Source of the DNA: Phoma sp. XZ068
Lineage: Eukaryota > Ascomycota > Dothideomycetes > Pleosporales > Didymellaceae
Reading direction: 5' to 3'
Assembly: GCA_004835665.1 (NCBI GenBank)
Contig: RBKR01000011.1
Coordinates: 434,001 to 498,000 of the forward strand
Length of the DNA: 64,000 nt
Shown here: piece by piece, positions 1-9,016 of the stretch
Layout of the letters: the number at the start of each line of letters is the position of its first letter
Position numbering within the stretch: the stretch's first letter is position 1
Made by a program: the position numbers and the translations under genes
The notes under the pieces: generated by a model
Told to the model about the DNA's origin: nothing
What the model saw: only the letters and a program-made list of their open reading frames with translations
The model's database searches: none

Positions 1-462
1 ACGGTTGGCACGAGGCCGGCCCAGAGTGCGCCTGCGAGGTTTGTGACATCGCCAATGAACCAGATGGCGAGGAAGACGAGGGAGATGCCGTCAGCAGAGC
101 CGGACTTGTAGTTTTCGATCAATTGAGGGACCTGGCGTTGTTAGCTACCAGTCATGCATCGGTCGCGTGAGGCTGATAAGCTCGTAGCATGTCTCGCCCA
201 GGTCGTACAGAGAAGGCACGGATAGCTGCAGGTAGCTGTAGATCGTGCGCTTCGCATGATTCCAAGTAGCAATGCTTTCCTCACTCCTCTGTATGGCCGT
301 GGTCGTTCAATGCATTGAGGAGAACCGAGTGGGTCTGCTGATGGATAGACTCACCAATAGGAAGATCCATGCGCAGAGACTGATAGAGCCCCAGATGCCA
401 CTGAGTGCTTCGCGCGTGGTCAGGTGATGGGCGACCGCGGTCACCATGGCAGAGGTCGACAT
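1..462 (-). CDS. PQ-loop repeat vacuolar/lysosomal transporter, 5' part only (Ypq1/PQLC2-like)
   Basis: Partial gene running off the left edge on the minus strand. Exon 1 is 355-462 (ATG at 462, 36 codons), the intron is 132-354 with GTGAGT donor, GCTAAC branch site and CAG acceptor, and exon 2 runs from 131 out of the window. The spliced N-terminus has a first helix ending at Leu36, then VPQLIENYKSGSADGIS, the PQ-loop signature, then a second helix rich in Leu, Phe and Trp. PQ-loop proteins of the Ypq family sit in the vacuolar membrane and export cationic amino acids; PQ-loop relatives include cystinosin. Only about 80 residues are visible, so the substrate class is an inference from the YKSGSADGIS stretch, which is typical of the Ypq/PQLC2 branch. 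Confidence 0.8.
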
Positions 463-1349
463 GATTGCGTGTGGGAGGTGTTTACTCGGAGTCCTCGTAC
501 GACGAGAACTGTGGAGAACAACTGAGGTTCTCTGCAGCGCGAGGCTTGGAAAATTGGTTGACCCCAGCTCTTATGACGCAAAATTGGGCCGGAAAGGGTG
601 CCAGAGTTAGGGCTGATCGGCGCCGAGTGAATAGCAGGGCGGTGATTGGCTGGGGAATTGGCTGTGTTCAGAGGCTCGCATTGGCTGGGCTAGCAAATTT
701 GAGTGTTTTGGCTGTTTATCACTGGTCTCGGTGGGAACGCTGCACCAGAGCACTGCATGCAGACGGCGAGACATGGCGTTGTCTGGCGTTTTTGATGGCG
801 CGTCGACCGACTCAGACAGTTGCACGCGCCGTGTTTTTGTTGTTGGGGGGAGAGAATTTTCATGCGCAATGCCTGGAACGCGTTCCTGTATGCAGGGCGC
901 AGGCAGTGAGACCCTTGGTGAGCGCGGTCGCCCGTGTCCTGTGCACGCCAAACGCTATTTTGAGCAACAGCCCTGCTTGGTCACGCACGCCGTGATCCGC
1001 TCGACACGACAGCCTGCCCTCGCCCGCACCGACACATCCGCCATCCATCACTTGTCGTGCAAAGAATTTCCTGCGCTCGTCTTTTGTCCCTCTTCACTCC
1101 CTCGTTCACCATTTTAGCAGCCCGTAGTTAGCACGCCCGTCGCGCCGATACCCGCTCGTCACCACTAGGCCCCTTTTAATCAGGCACACACCACTGCTCG
1201 TGAAACGCGTCAGCCGCCAGAACAAGATCCACGCCATCCGCCTGAGCAGATCCACGCCCTCCGCCTGAGCAGATCCACGCCCATCCGCCGCTTCCACCAG
1301 ATCCTCGCCCACGTTCGTTTCCACGCCCCAACACCACCCCGACATCACC
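463..1349. other. intergenic, promoter side of both flanking genes
   Basis: This divergent spacer lies between the PQ-loop gene (-) and the wall-sensor gene (+). The open frames in it have no recognisable domain and no credible splice partners. A short imperfect tandem repeat lies at its right end and is listed separately. No other feature is visible. Confidence 0.5.
1223..1291. repeat. three-copy ~23-bp imperfect tandem repeat in a 5' leader
   Basis: Three tandem units built on GATCCACGCC(A)TCCGCC lie about 60-130 bp before the ATG of the Mid2-like gene. They probably belong to its 5' untranslated region or core promoter. They look like a small slippage-generated minisatellite; no function can be read from them. 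Confidence 0.6.
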
Positions 1350-2207
1350 ATGCTGCGCCAGGCGTGGCTGTTTGCGACGCTGTTCGCCCTCATCGCCATG
1401 GCATCGGCCTTCAACCTCGACGGCCTGCACCTCGACGGCATCAACGAATACCTCCACCACGACGAGAAGCGCCAGGCCTCGGGCACCGGCGGCAACACGC
1501 CTTCGTCGACACCACCAGCATCATCGTCGCCCGCGCCATCGTCAACACCCACACCTTCCAACGACCCGACACCCACGCCCACACCCACCCCGTCCCCAGA
1601 GCCGCCAGCTTCGTCAGACACCCCCGCCCCGTCCTCGGCACCCACCAGCAACGACAATACGCCCACGCCCACGCCGTCCAGCCGTGTGCCCTCGAGCGAA
1701 ACACCTGCGGGCTCATCATCGCGCTCGTCCGCAGCACCCTCCTCCCGGACCACTGCTATTGTCCGCACCACGCCCCTCGTCTCGACCTCTGTCCAGCTCT
1801 ACACCACCACCTACAGCACTGTCATCAACGGCCAGGTCTCTGCCGTCACCTCGACAGGCTCTAGCACTCACGTTGCGACCACCGGCCAGGCCCTCGTGAC
1901 CGACCCTCCCACAGCAAATGGCTCGAATGGTGGTGACGGTGGCGGCCTAAGCGACAGCAACAAGAAGGTCATTGGCGGCGTCGTCGGTGGCGTTGGCGGT
2001 GCTCTTCTCCTCGGCGGCATTGCCCTCGTTTTCTGGCGTATGAAGAAGCGCCAGAGCCGAGTCACCGAGGATGATGATGACCTCATGGCCGGCACTGGTT
2101 CTGCTCTCGGCGACAAGCCCGCCAACACCGGCGCCTCGCCCTTCCAGTCCAACCTCGAGCAGTACCACAACCCCGGCGGACGTCCGAATGCAGCAGCCAA
2201 CTTCTAA
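1350..2207 (+). CDS. Mid2/Wsc-like single-pass cell-wall stress sensor
   Basis: Single-exon gene of 285 residues. A signal peptide covers about residues 1-20 (hydrophobic, ending AMASA) and a Lys-Arg site at about 40 could be cut by a Kex2-type protease. Residues ~44-135 are almost only Ser, Thr and Pro, the composition of an O-mannosylated stalk. A Thr/Ser-rich stretch and a Gly-rich linker follow, then one membrane helix at ~205-229 (GGVVGGVGGALLLGGIALVF) and a basic RMKKR stop-transfer. The ~55-residue cytoplasmic tail carries an acidic DDDD patch. This is the architecture of Mid2/Mtl1/Wsc sensors that feed the Rho1-Pkc1 wall-integrity pathway. I see no WSC cysteine domain, so Mid2-like is the better label. 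Family assignment rests on architecture, not on a diagnostic motif. Confidence 0.75.
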   Translation: MLRQAWLFATLFALIAMASAFNLDGLHLDGINEYLHHDEKRQASGTGGNTPSSTPPASSSPAPSSTPTPSNDPTPTPTPTPSPEPPASSDTPAPSSAPTSNDNTPTPTPSSRVPSSETPAGSSSRSSAAPSSRTTAIVRTTPLVSTSVQLYTTTYSTVINGQVSAVTSTGSSTHVATTGQALVTDPPTANGSNGGDGGGLSDSNKKVIGGVVGGVGGALLLGGIALVFWRMKKRQSRVTEDDDDLMAGTGSALGDKPANTGASPFQSNLEQYHNPGGRPNAAANF

Positions 2208-2958
2208 CCGGCCAACCAACACCTACGGGCAGCCAGCCTGCATTTCACGACGACCACGACACTACTGAGCTTTTGCGAGATCTACGATTCGAAGGGATCC
2301 CGAAGATGTATATACAACGAGCCCATCGATGACTCGATACTTCTACGAGAGCATACCCTGGATAGCAACGGTGCATTACAGGCGTGATTCATTTCATTCA
2401 GCGTTCCAAATTGGATGGCATAGAGGTCTACTATCGGTATCAGAAAACCATGTAATAGGGTCCTTGGGCCGCACCACTTTACCCAATGATTTCCTTGTCA
2501 GTCTCTTGTACGGCATTGTAATAGCATATCCCAATCAAAACAGCATATATTTAGCATCACACTGAGCAGGGATTCTCAACCTGTTAGCCTTGATTTTCCA
2601 ACCTTAACATCGTCATTCGTTTCGACCAACCTTGCCGTCGTTCACTCACACTAGTCCAGATTCAGGGGGATCTGACGTTTCAGTACTGTCGCAACACCAC
2701 ACCTCGCTTCCGCACTGGGTATCGCGAACGCGTTTTCTGACGGGAATTGTGTTGCGCGCGCTTGCCACTGAATGCCATGGTGCTACATAGAAGCCGCCGG
2801 CCGCTGCCTGCCTGCCATCCACATCCACGTATCTGACCACACTTGCAACGTCCAGGCGACGCACAACAATCTACTACTCGGAGTCATCCACCTGACGACC
2901 ACACTACTCCCACCCGTCCAGGCGACGCAGTAACTCTGGATACCTCCAACCACCCACC
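2208..2958. other. intergenic
   Basis: This is the 3' flank of the wall-sensor gene and the promoter of the next plus-strand gene. Its right half is pyrimidine- and CCACC-rich, as in many fungal promoters. No gene or repeat can be supported. Confidence 0.5.
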
Positions 2959-3814
2959 ATGCACTACCTCCCACCCACCCTCCTCACCCTCCTCTACCTA
3001 ACCCTCACATCCGCCGCCTCCCCCGCCCCACCCCTCCTAAGCACCGACTTCGCCATCTCGTTGGTCCCCCGCGACACACTCTTCTACCGCCAAGTCAAAG
3101 ACCTGCAAACCTTCGACTCGGCACTCGGCGGCGTACGCGCCAGCCCGATCATGAACAGCGGGATTCCGGACCGTCCGTTCGATGTGGGCGGGAATTCGTT
3201 TCCGGATTTCAAGAGCGCGGCGCAGAGGAGTTGTGATGAGCAGTTTCAGGGGTGTCAGTTGGCTGCTAATCAGGGGGGGAATGGTAATAATAACGGGAAC
3301 AATGGTAATGGGGGTGGAAATGGAAATGGTAATGGTAATGGGAATAACAATGGGGGGAATGGTGGGGGCAAGAAGCAGAGGAGGCAGGATGGGAAGAAGG
3401 GGAGGGGGAAGGGGAGGGATGATGGTGGGAATGGGGGTGGGAATAATGGCGGTAATGGGAATGGCAACGGGAACGGAAATGGGAATGGGAACGGAAATGG
3501 GAATGGGAACGGAAATGGGAATGGGAACGGAAATGGGAATGGGAACGGAAATGGGAATGGGAATGGGAATGGGAATGGGAATGGTGGTGGAGGGTTGACG
3601 GTGAATATGTGTGATCAGCAGAAAGGTATGTTCACCATACCATACTTACTCCGGCCAGAGCAGTCCTGGAGGGAGAGCACTGCTAACGAGTTCAGACAAG
3701 TGTAATCAGGCGCAGCAGACGGCCAAGGTGCAGGACTTTCAAACAGGCGTCGCGAGTACGAATATTGGGCCTGATCCGCTGTTTCCGGATTTCGATTTGA
3801 TTTGCGAGGGTTAG
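2959..3814 (+). CDS. secreted protein with Gly-Asn repeat inserted in a conserved Cys motif domain
   Basis: Two exons (2959-3625, 3696-3814; intron with GTATGT donor, TGCTAAC branch, TTCAG acceptor) encode 261 residues. A signal peptide ends near residue 20 (LTSAAS). The N-terminal half has SCDEQFQGCQLAAN and the C-terminal half has MCDQQKDKCNQAQ. In many secreted ascomycete proteins two such Cys-Asp-x-Gln...Cys motifs lie close together. Here they are separated by ~110 residues: short Gly/Asn runs, a basic KKQRRQDGKKGRGKGR island and a long uninterrupted Gly-Asn repeat. The tail ends PDPLFPDFDLICEG. Location is probably wall or extracellular; the function is unknown. The intron falls two codons after the CDQQ motif, and splicing restores the last Cys pair. 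Confidence 0.75.
3450..3590 (+). repeat. 18-bp/6-bp coding minisatellite encoding (Gly-Asn)n
   Basis: About five direct copies of an 18-bp unit (GGGAACGGAAATGGGAAT) are followed by a run of the 6-bp unit GGGAAT, all in frame with the secreted-protein gene. Each unit encodes three or one Gly-Asn pairs. The near-perfect copies imply recent slippage, so length variation between strains is likely. The antisense frame reads as Pro/Phe/Leu and is not a gene. Confidence 0.9.
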
Positions 3815-4030
3815 TTGCGTGGAGAGACAGCGGAAGTCTGGCGAGGAGCATGGTTGTCTGACATTTGGAGAGAAAGAAAAGAATGAGTCTAATGGTAATT
3901 CATGTTGACATGTCAATTTGCGATTTCATCATGATGGAGAAATCTTGAAACTGGCGTAATGAGTAATGCCGCACGATTGAATTTAATATTCTTCTATTGT
4001 TCACTTTCACGTTGTAAGAGTGCTTCAAAA

Positions 4031-5275
4031 TCACACCTCACCCACCTCCTTGATCATCCTCAACACTTGGTCTTCGTCTATCGTCGATGGGTGCTTAGAA
4101 GGGTTGAGCTGCCCACCGCTGGAAAAGGACATGAGCTGTAACCGATTCGACTCCCACGCCACCCACGCTGCAGCCTGCAGAAAGCAATCCGTAATATCGT
4201 CGAGTTTCTTGATATCTGTCGTCGGAATGTCCTGGACCTGTTCTGCGTCCTTGGCTGTCTTGGAACCCTTCTTTCGTCGCGTGGAAAGCAAGGCTTGACG
4301 TGTCGATTCTGCATCGGGTCCGATACTGAATGTGATGTGTGGCATTGAGGAAGGTGTAGAGGGTATAGAGGACATCGTATCATCCGCCAGCCAGGAGCGT
4401 AATACAGCAATCTTTGCGCTCTTCTCTGCTTTGCTGCGACTCGGCTTCTTTGATGACTTCCCAGCCTCCTCCTCTCCGGCAACTTCAGACTCCCCAGCGC
4501 CCTTCGAGAGCGCAGCTACGTCGAGAGCTAGTGCATCTTCGTCCCTCTCTTCCAAAGCCCGAGCGTGTTGGCCTAACCAGTATTGCCCAACGCGCTTCGG
4601 GTCGATGGCGAGAACATTATATTCTCGCTTCGCAACATGCTTTCCGGCTCTATCGTGAGATTGCCGTGTCATCTTCAGCGTTTCCAGGATCGCCCAAAGC
4701 ATAGCTTCTAATGTGTTGACCCGCACGGTCCACTGTTGGACGGCGCTGCCGCCGCCCGAACGCCAGCGCTGTTTCTCGATGAGTATGATATCCGGGTTTA
4801 CACTCAATACTTCTTCGGTGATCAGACGATACGCTGTTTTTGACAGGACAGAGGGCGAGAACTGGTTTAATTCGTCATCTGCAGCTTCAACATCTTCTTG
4901 AACGTGTTCCCCTGAAGACTGGGCTTCATGGGAGACCGCGCCCTTAACCAGGTCGAGTTTGGTCCAGCGCAATATCTTCATGGTAGCGTCGAGGTCTTTT
5001 CTAGATTTAGGATCAGCAGCTGGATACGAGACTTCAGCGTCACAGAATGCTAGATTCTTGATGCCCATGTCGATGCTCATAACGCGCACTTTGCGGCCCC
5101 ATAGTTCTGGCTGTGATCCTTTCCGTCTGGATTGAGGTTGCAAGTAGTGGGATTGTGGGACATCGCGTTGAAAACGCTGGAGAAGAGTGCTTCTAGTTCC
5201 TGACGATGCAGACCCAATCCGTATGAGTAAAGCTTGCAGAGCCTTGGAAGTTACAGCAGGCTTCTTCGGCGCCAT
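4031..5275 (-). CDS. CCE1: mitochondrial Holliday junction resolvase (Cce1/Ydc2 family)
   Basis: Single-exon gene, 414 residues. The N-terminus has a SAP-like basic helix region (~10-40, KALQALLIRIG...TLLQRF), used in this family for DNA binding. The RNase H-like resolvase core begins with SIDMGIKNLAFC (67-78), whose Asp69 is the first catalytic acid. The second acid lies in ILIEKQRWRSG (Glu167). The C-terminal KKLDDITDC cluster supplies the remaining Asp residues. All family catalytic positions appear intact. Cce1 and Ydc2 cut four-way junctions in mitochondrial DNA and help segregate mitochondrial genomes. A long, poorly conserved Lys/Ser-rich insertion (~240-350) is typical of filamentous fungi. 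The 5' end faces ACO2's 3' end across 466 bp. Confidence 0.93.
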   Translation of the reverse strand: MAPKKPAVTSKALQALLIRIGSASSGTRSTLLQRFQRDVPQSHYLQPQSRRKGSQPELWGRKVRVMSIDMGIKNLAFCDAEVSYPAADPKSRKDLDATMKILRWTKLDLVKGAVSHEAQSSGEHVQEDVEAADDELNQFSPSVLSKTAYRLITEEVLSVNPDIILIEKQRWRSGGGSAVQQWTVRVNTLEAMLWAILETLKMTRQSHDRAGKHVAKREYNVLAIDPKRVGQYWLGQHARALEERDEDALALDVAALSKGAGESEVAGEEEAGKSSKKPSRSKAEKSAKIAVLRSWLADDTMSSIPSTPSSMPHITFSIGPDAESTRQALLSTRRKKGSKTAKDAEQVQDIPTTDIKKLDDITDCFLQAAAWVAWESNRLQLMSFSSGGQLNPSKHPSTIDEDQVLRMIKEVGEV

Positions 5276-5741
5276 GGCGCTTCTGGTGGAGAGAACGTTC
5301 TCAGGTGAGTACCAGCTGGGTAGGTATTGTCCAAGGTAATGTTATGTGTGCGATTCGACTGTGCAATTTCGAGGGCATGCGAAAATCAAAGTCGTGAACA
5401 CAGTCTCGAACATTGTGAGGTCGATTCCAAGAACCGAACCTTTTTGAGTCGGAATCAATCGAATTGTGTGGGAAATCGGAGGCGCAACATCATATCGAGT
5501 TGTTGATGGAAGGATTAGGGTGCGAGTTGGCACGTCGAGGTTGAAGGACCAACGCTAGCGTGTCGCGTGGTCACGTCTTCTGATTATCTAGAAACAGCGT
5601 CCACCAAATCTTAAGGTTTATGTTCAAAGTTTAAGTATAGCTTAAATGTGATTGATCAAGTTCAAACTGGTAATCGCTACATATATGTACAAACACCGCC
5701 TGCGCCGTGGCTTTTCCTAAGAACAGACAGAACAAAACAGC
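5276..5741. other. intergenic (CCE1 promoter, ACO2 3' flank)
   Basis: Spacer between two minus-strand genes. An AT-richer stretch at ~5580-5700 fits the 3' untranslated region of the aconitase gene, and the rest is the CCE1 promoter. No other feature is seen. Confidence 0.5.
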
Positions 5742-8523
5742 TTAGTCGGAGAGCTCATTTGCACGAGTAATCTCCTCCCTGGACTCTGCTGCCTGAGCAG
5801 CAAGCAAGTTCAGAGCACTGCCTGCGAGTACGAATGCGCTCTGGTCCTTGGTGAGTGTGTGCTTGGTCTTGACAACAACCTCCTTGCCGTCCTTCTTCTT
5901 CACAATAAGCTCAATCTCGCCCTTGCCACCGTTCCGCAGAGTCTCCAACAGTCCCCTTGTGGAAACCTCATCGCAAGAATCCATCAAATCGTAGTCAGAT
6001 TCGTTCACGAATGTAAGAGGAACCATGCCCTGCTTCTTCAGGTTGGTCTCATGGATACGTGCGAAGGACTTGGTAAGGATGATGCGACCACCGAGGTAGC
6101 GGGGCTGCAGAGCAGCGTGCTCACGGGCAGAGCCCTCACCGTAGTTGTGCTCGGCAACAACAAGCCACTCAGTACCCTGCTCCTTCCAGCGCTTGGCAAG
6201 CTCAGGGATCGTGGTCTTGGAGCCGTCAGTGTCGTAGGCAACGTTCACTTCGTCGGTCTCAGCGTTGACAGCACCGATCAGGGTGTTCTCGGAGATGTTG
6301 GGCAGGTGACCCTTGTACTTGAGCCAGGGGCCGGCCGCAGAGATGGTGTCTGTTGTGCATTGGCCCTTGACTTTGTAGAGGACCTTCAGCCCCTTCAGCT
6401 CGGAGTTGGGGAACGGCGAGAAGGGATCAAGCAGTGCTAAACGCGAAGACGTAGGGCTGACCTGGACTTCAACACTAGGATCGGGTACACCGGGAGTGGG
6501 GAGGAATTCAGCCCTGCCGTCCTCGAAACCTGCAGAGGGCAGATCAATACCCTTGGGTGGTGCAAACTTGAAGTCCTCGCCAGACGGGGTCTTGAGGCTG
6601 TCGGTCATGGGGTTGAAGGTCGTAGATCCGGAGTAAGCCAGGGCGGTGATAAGCTCGGGGGAGGCCAGGAAGTTCATTGTAGCGCGGTTGCCATCGTTGC
6701 GGCCAGGGAAGTTACGGTTGTAAGAGGTGAAGATGGCGTTGGACTCGCCCTTCCTGACCTCATCGGTCCTTGTCCACTGTCCTGCAACTCGTTAGCATAT
6801 TGAAAGTTATATGAACAGACAGGGAATACAAACCAATGCAAGGGCCACATGCGTTGGCAAGGACAGTGCCACCAGCAGTCTCGAAGGTCTTGATGGTGTC
6901 ATCCCTCTCCAAAGTTGCCCTGATTTGCTCGCTACCTGGTGTGATGAAGAAGTTGGCCTTTGGCTTCAAGCCAGCGGCTGCCGCCTGCTTCACAATATCC
7001 TCAGAGCGCTGCATATCTTGGTACGAGCTGTTTGTGCAGCTACCAATAAGGCCGGCGCCAAATGTCTGGGGCCAACCCTTCTCTTCAACAACTGACTTGA
7101 ACTTGGACAGAGGCGTAGAGAGGTCAGGTGTGAAGGGACCGTTGATGTGCGGCTCCAATGTGGAAAGGTTGATCTCGATAACCTTGTCGTAGGCGGCTTC
7201 AGGATCAGCTTGCAGGAGGTTGCGCTCCATTGGGGACTGCGCAATCTTTAGAGCAGCTTTGGCGATCGGTCCTCGGTTTGTTGCCTGGAGGTAGGGAATG
7301 TGAGCCTGCGAGAAGGGGAACAGCGAAGTCGTAGCGCCAACTTCAGCTCCCATGTTGCAAATCTAGTATGCTGTCAGCGTGGTCCGAGTTTAGACTTTGT
7401 GAGGAAGCGTACCGTTGCCATACCAGTGGCGCTCAAGGACTTGATGCCTTCTCCGAAGTATTCGATGATGTAGCCAGTACCTCCCTAGGATATGTTAGCT
7501 TGGGGTTCTTAGTCTGGGTCTACGAAACTTACGCGAACTGTAAGCTGGCCAGCCAAGTTCAAGATGACATCCTTGGGAGAAGCCCATCCGCTCAATTCAC
7601 CGGTGAGCTTCACACCCAAGATCTTGGGTGCCTTCAACTCCCACGGAGCATCAACAAGGGCGTCGACAGCATCAGCACCACCAACACCAATAACGATGGC
7701 GCCAAGTCCACCAGCGTTGACGGAGTGACTGTCCGTACCAAGCATCATTAGTCCAGGCTGTAAGAATCAGTTTACTACTTCCACGCGGCGTTCCCAGAAT
7801 TATGGACTTACGGCCGAGTAGTTCTCCAGAACAGACTGATGGATGATACCGGCGCCAGGGGGCCAGAACTCGATGCCATATTTCTTCGCGGCAGACTCCA
7901 AGAAGTCAAAAATCTCCGAGTTGTTCGCAATCGACTTTGGCAGATCTGCTTCCGCGCCAGTCTCACCGACGATAAGATGATCGCAGTGAATACTGGCAGG
8001 CACCGCAGTAGTCGGCAGGCCGCAGCTCATAAACTGCAGAAGCGCCATCTGCGCACTTGCATCCTGCATGGCCACCCGGTCCGGCTTAAGCTTCAAGTTC
8101 GCCTGACCGCGAATGTCCCGACCATTGTTCGTGTTGGTAAGCAGCGATTCCTCAGGGGAATCCAAATGCGAGTAGAGGATCTTCTCGGCAAGGGTGAGCT
8201 GGCGCGAGGAGCCGAGCACGCGGCGGACTTCGCTGAGGCGGCCAAGCAATTTCTTGTACGGCGGTGTTCGCGAGGCGAGGTCGACATTGCGGGCACTTGG
8301 GGTCGACGTGGAGGTTGCAAGGCATCGTGCCTGGCCGGTGATGCGGGAGGTGAGGAGGTGAGGCTGTTCAGGTCAGTCTTCTGTGCACGTCTCCAGACAT
8401 GTTCAATGGTAGCACCCGGCACCTGTATATACGAGTCACAGTGCCACACATGTCTCAATTGCACATTGGACTACTCACTCTGCAGTTAGCAGCCTGCCCG
8501 GCTCTTAATACTTGTGACCGCAT
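5742..8523 (-). CDS. ACO2: mitochondrial aconitase family, Aco2 type (homocitrate dehydratase)
   Basis: Six exons on the minus strand (8479-8523, 7812-8363, 7533-7757, 7413-7484, 6834-7362, 5742-6781) join in frame to 820 residues. The first exon gives MRSQVLRAGQAANCR, a basic presequence that continues into exon 2. The core contains PDRVAMQDASAQMALLQF, SIHCDHLI, MMLGTDSHSVNAGG, the 4Fe-4S ligand Cys motifs SCTNSSYQD and ANACGPCIG, and EHNYGEGSAREHAAL. Sequence details such as PPYKKLL, LTLAEKILYSHLDSPEES, SIHCDHLIVG and ENYSAPGLMMLGTDSH match yeast Aco2 rather than the citric-acid-cycle Aco1. Aco2 dehydrates homocitrate in mitochondrial lysine synthesis. A GAGTCA half-site (8560-8565) upstream could be a Gcn4/CpcA element but lies very near the start. 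The intron after exon 5 uses an unusual GTTTGT donor. Confidence 0.93.
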
Positions 8524-9016
8524 CTTGGGGTGTTTGTCTGTGGCGTTGGCGCGGTGCCAGAGTCAGAGGCGCATTGGACAACAAAAATGTCCACCGACCC
8601 GAACGTTCGGCAGTCGCGTGCTCAAGGCCGGCATCGCTCTGGAGAATCCCTGTCAATTATTTCGACCAACCACAAAACGTTTGGAAGTCAGCGAACGGCA
8701 TGTTCACCATACTGTGTGTAATCAAATGCTTTGTCAATTGTCGTGCTCAAATCTGCCTGCTCATGATGATTTTACAAATTGTTCTTGTGACGCTTATTCA
8801 CGCAATACAGGACTTGATATTGACCATCGAAATGCAGTTCCGTTTGGGAACCAACTATACTAATAAACAGCAGGTCCAGCGGTTTGCTAGGAATACGCGC
8901 TTCCAACGTCGAAGCTAGACCAATACATAACCCGCGCTTGAAGCGCTTAGCGGATCGTGAAATCGAAGAATCTATGATCTGTACACTTGGGTAAGATGCT
9001 TGTAGCTGCACGACAC
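8524..9016. other. intergenic (ACO2 promoter, KH-protein 3' flank)
   Basis: Spacer between two minus-strand genes. It is AT-rich around 8700-8880, consistent with a long 3' untranslated region of the KH protein. No coding or RNA feature is supported. Confidence 0.45.

Noticed and set aside
465..995. 176-residue plus-strand frame near the left edge
   Set aside because: Overlaps the promoter of the PQ-loop gene, shows no domain and has overlapping frames of similar length in other phases.
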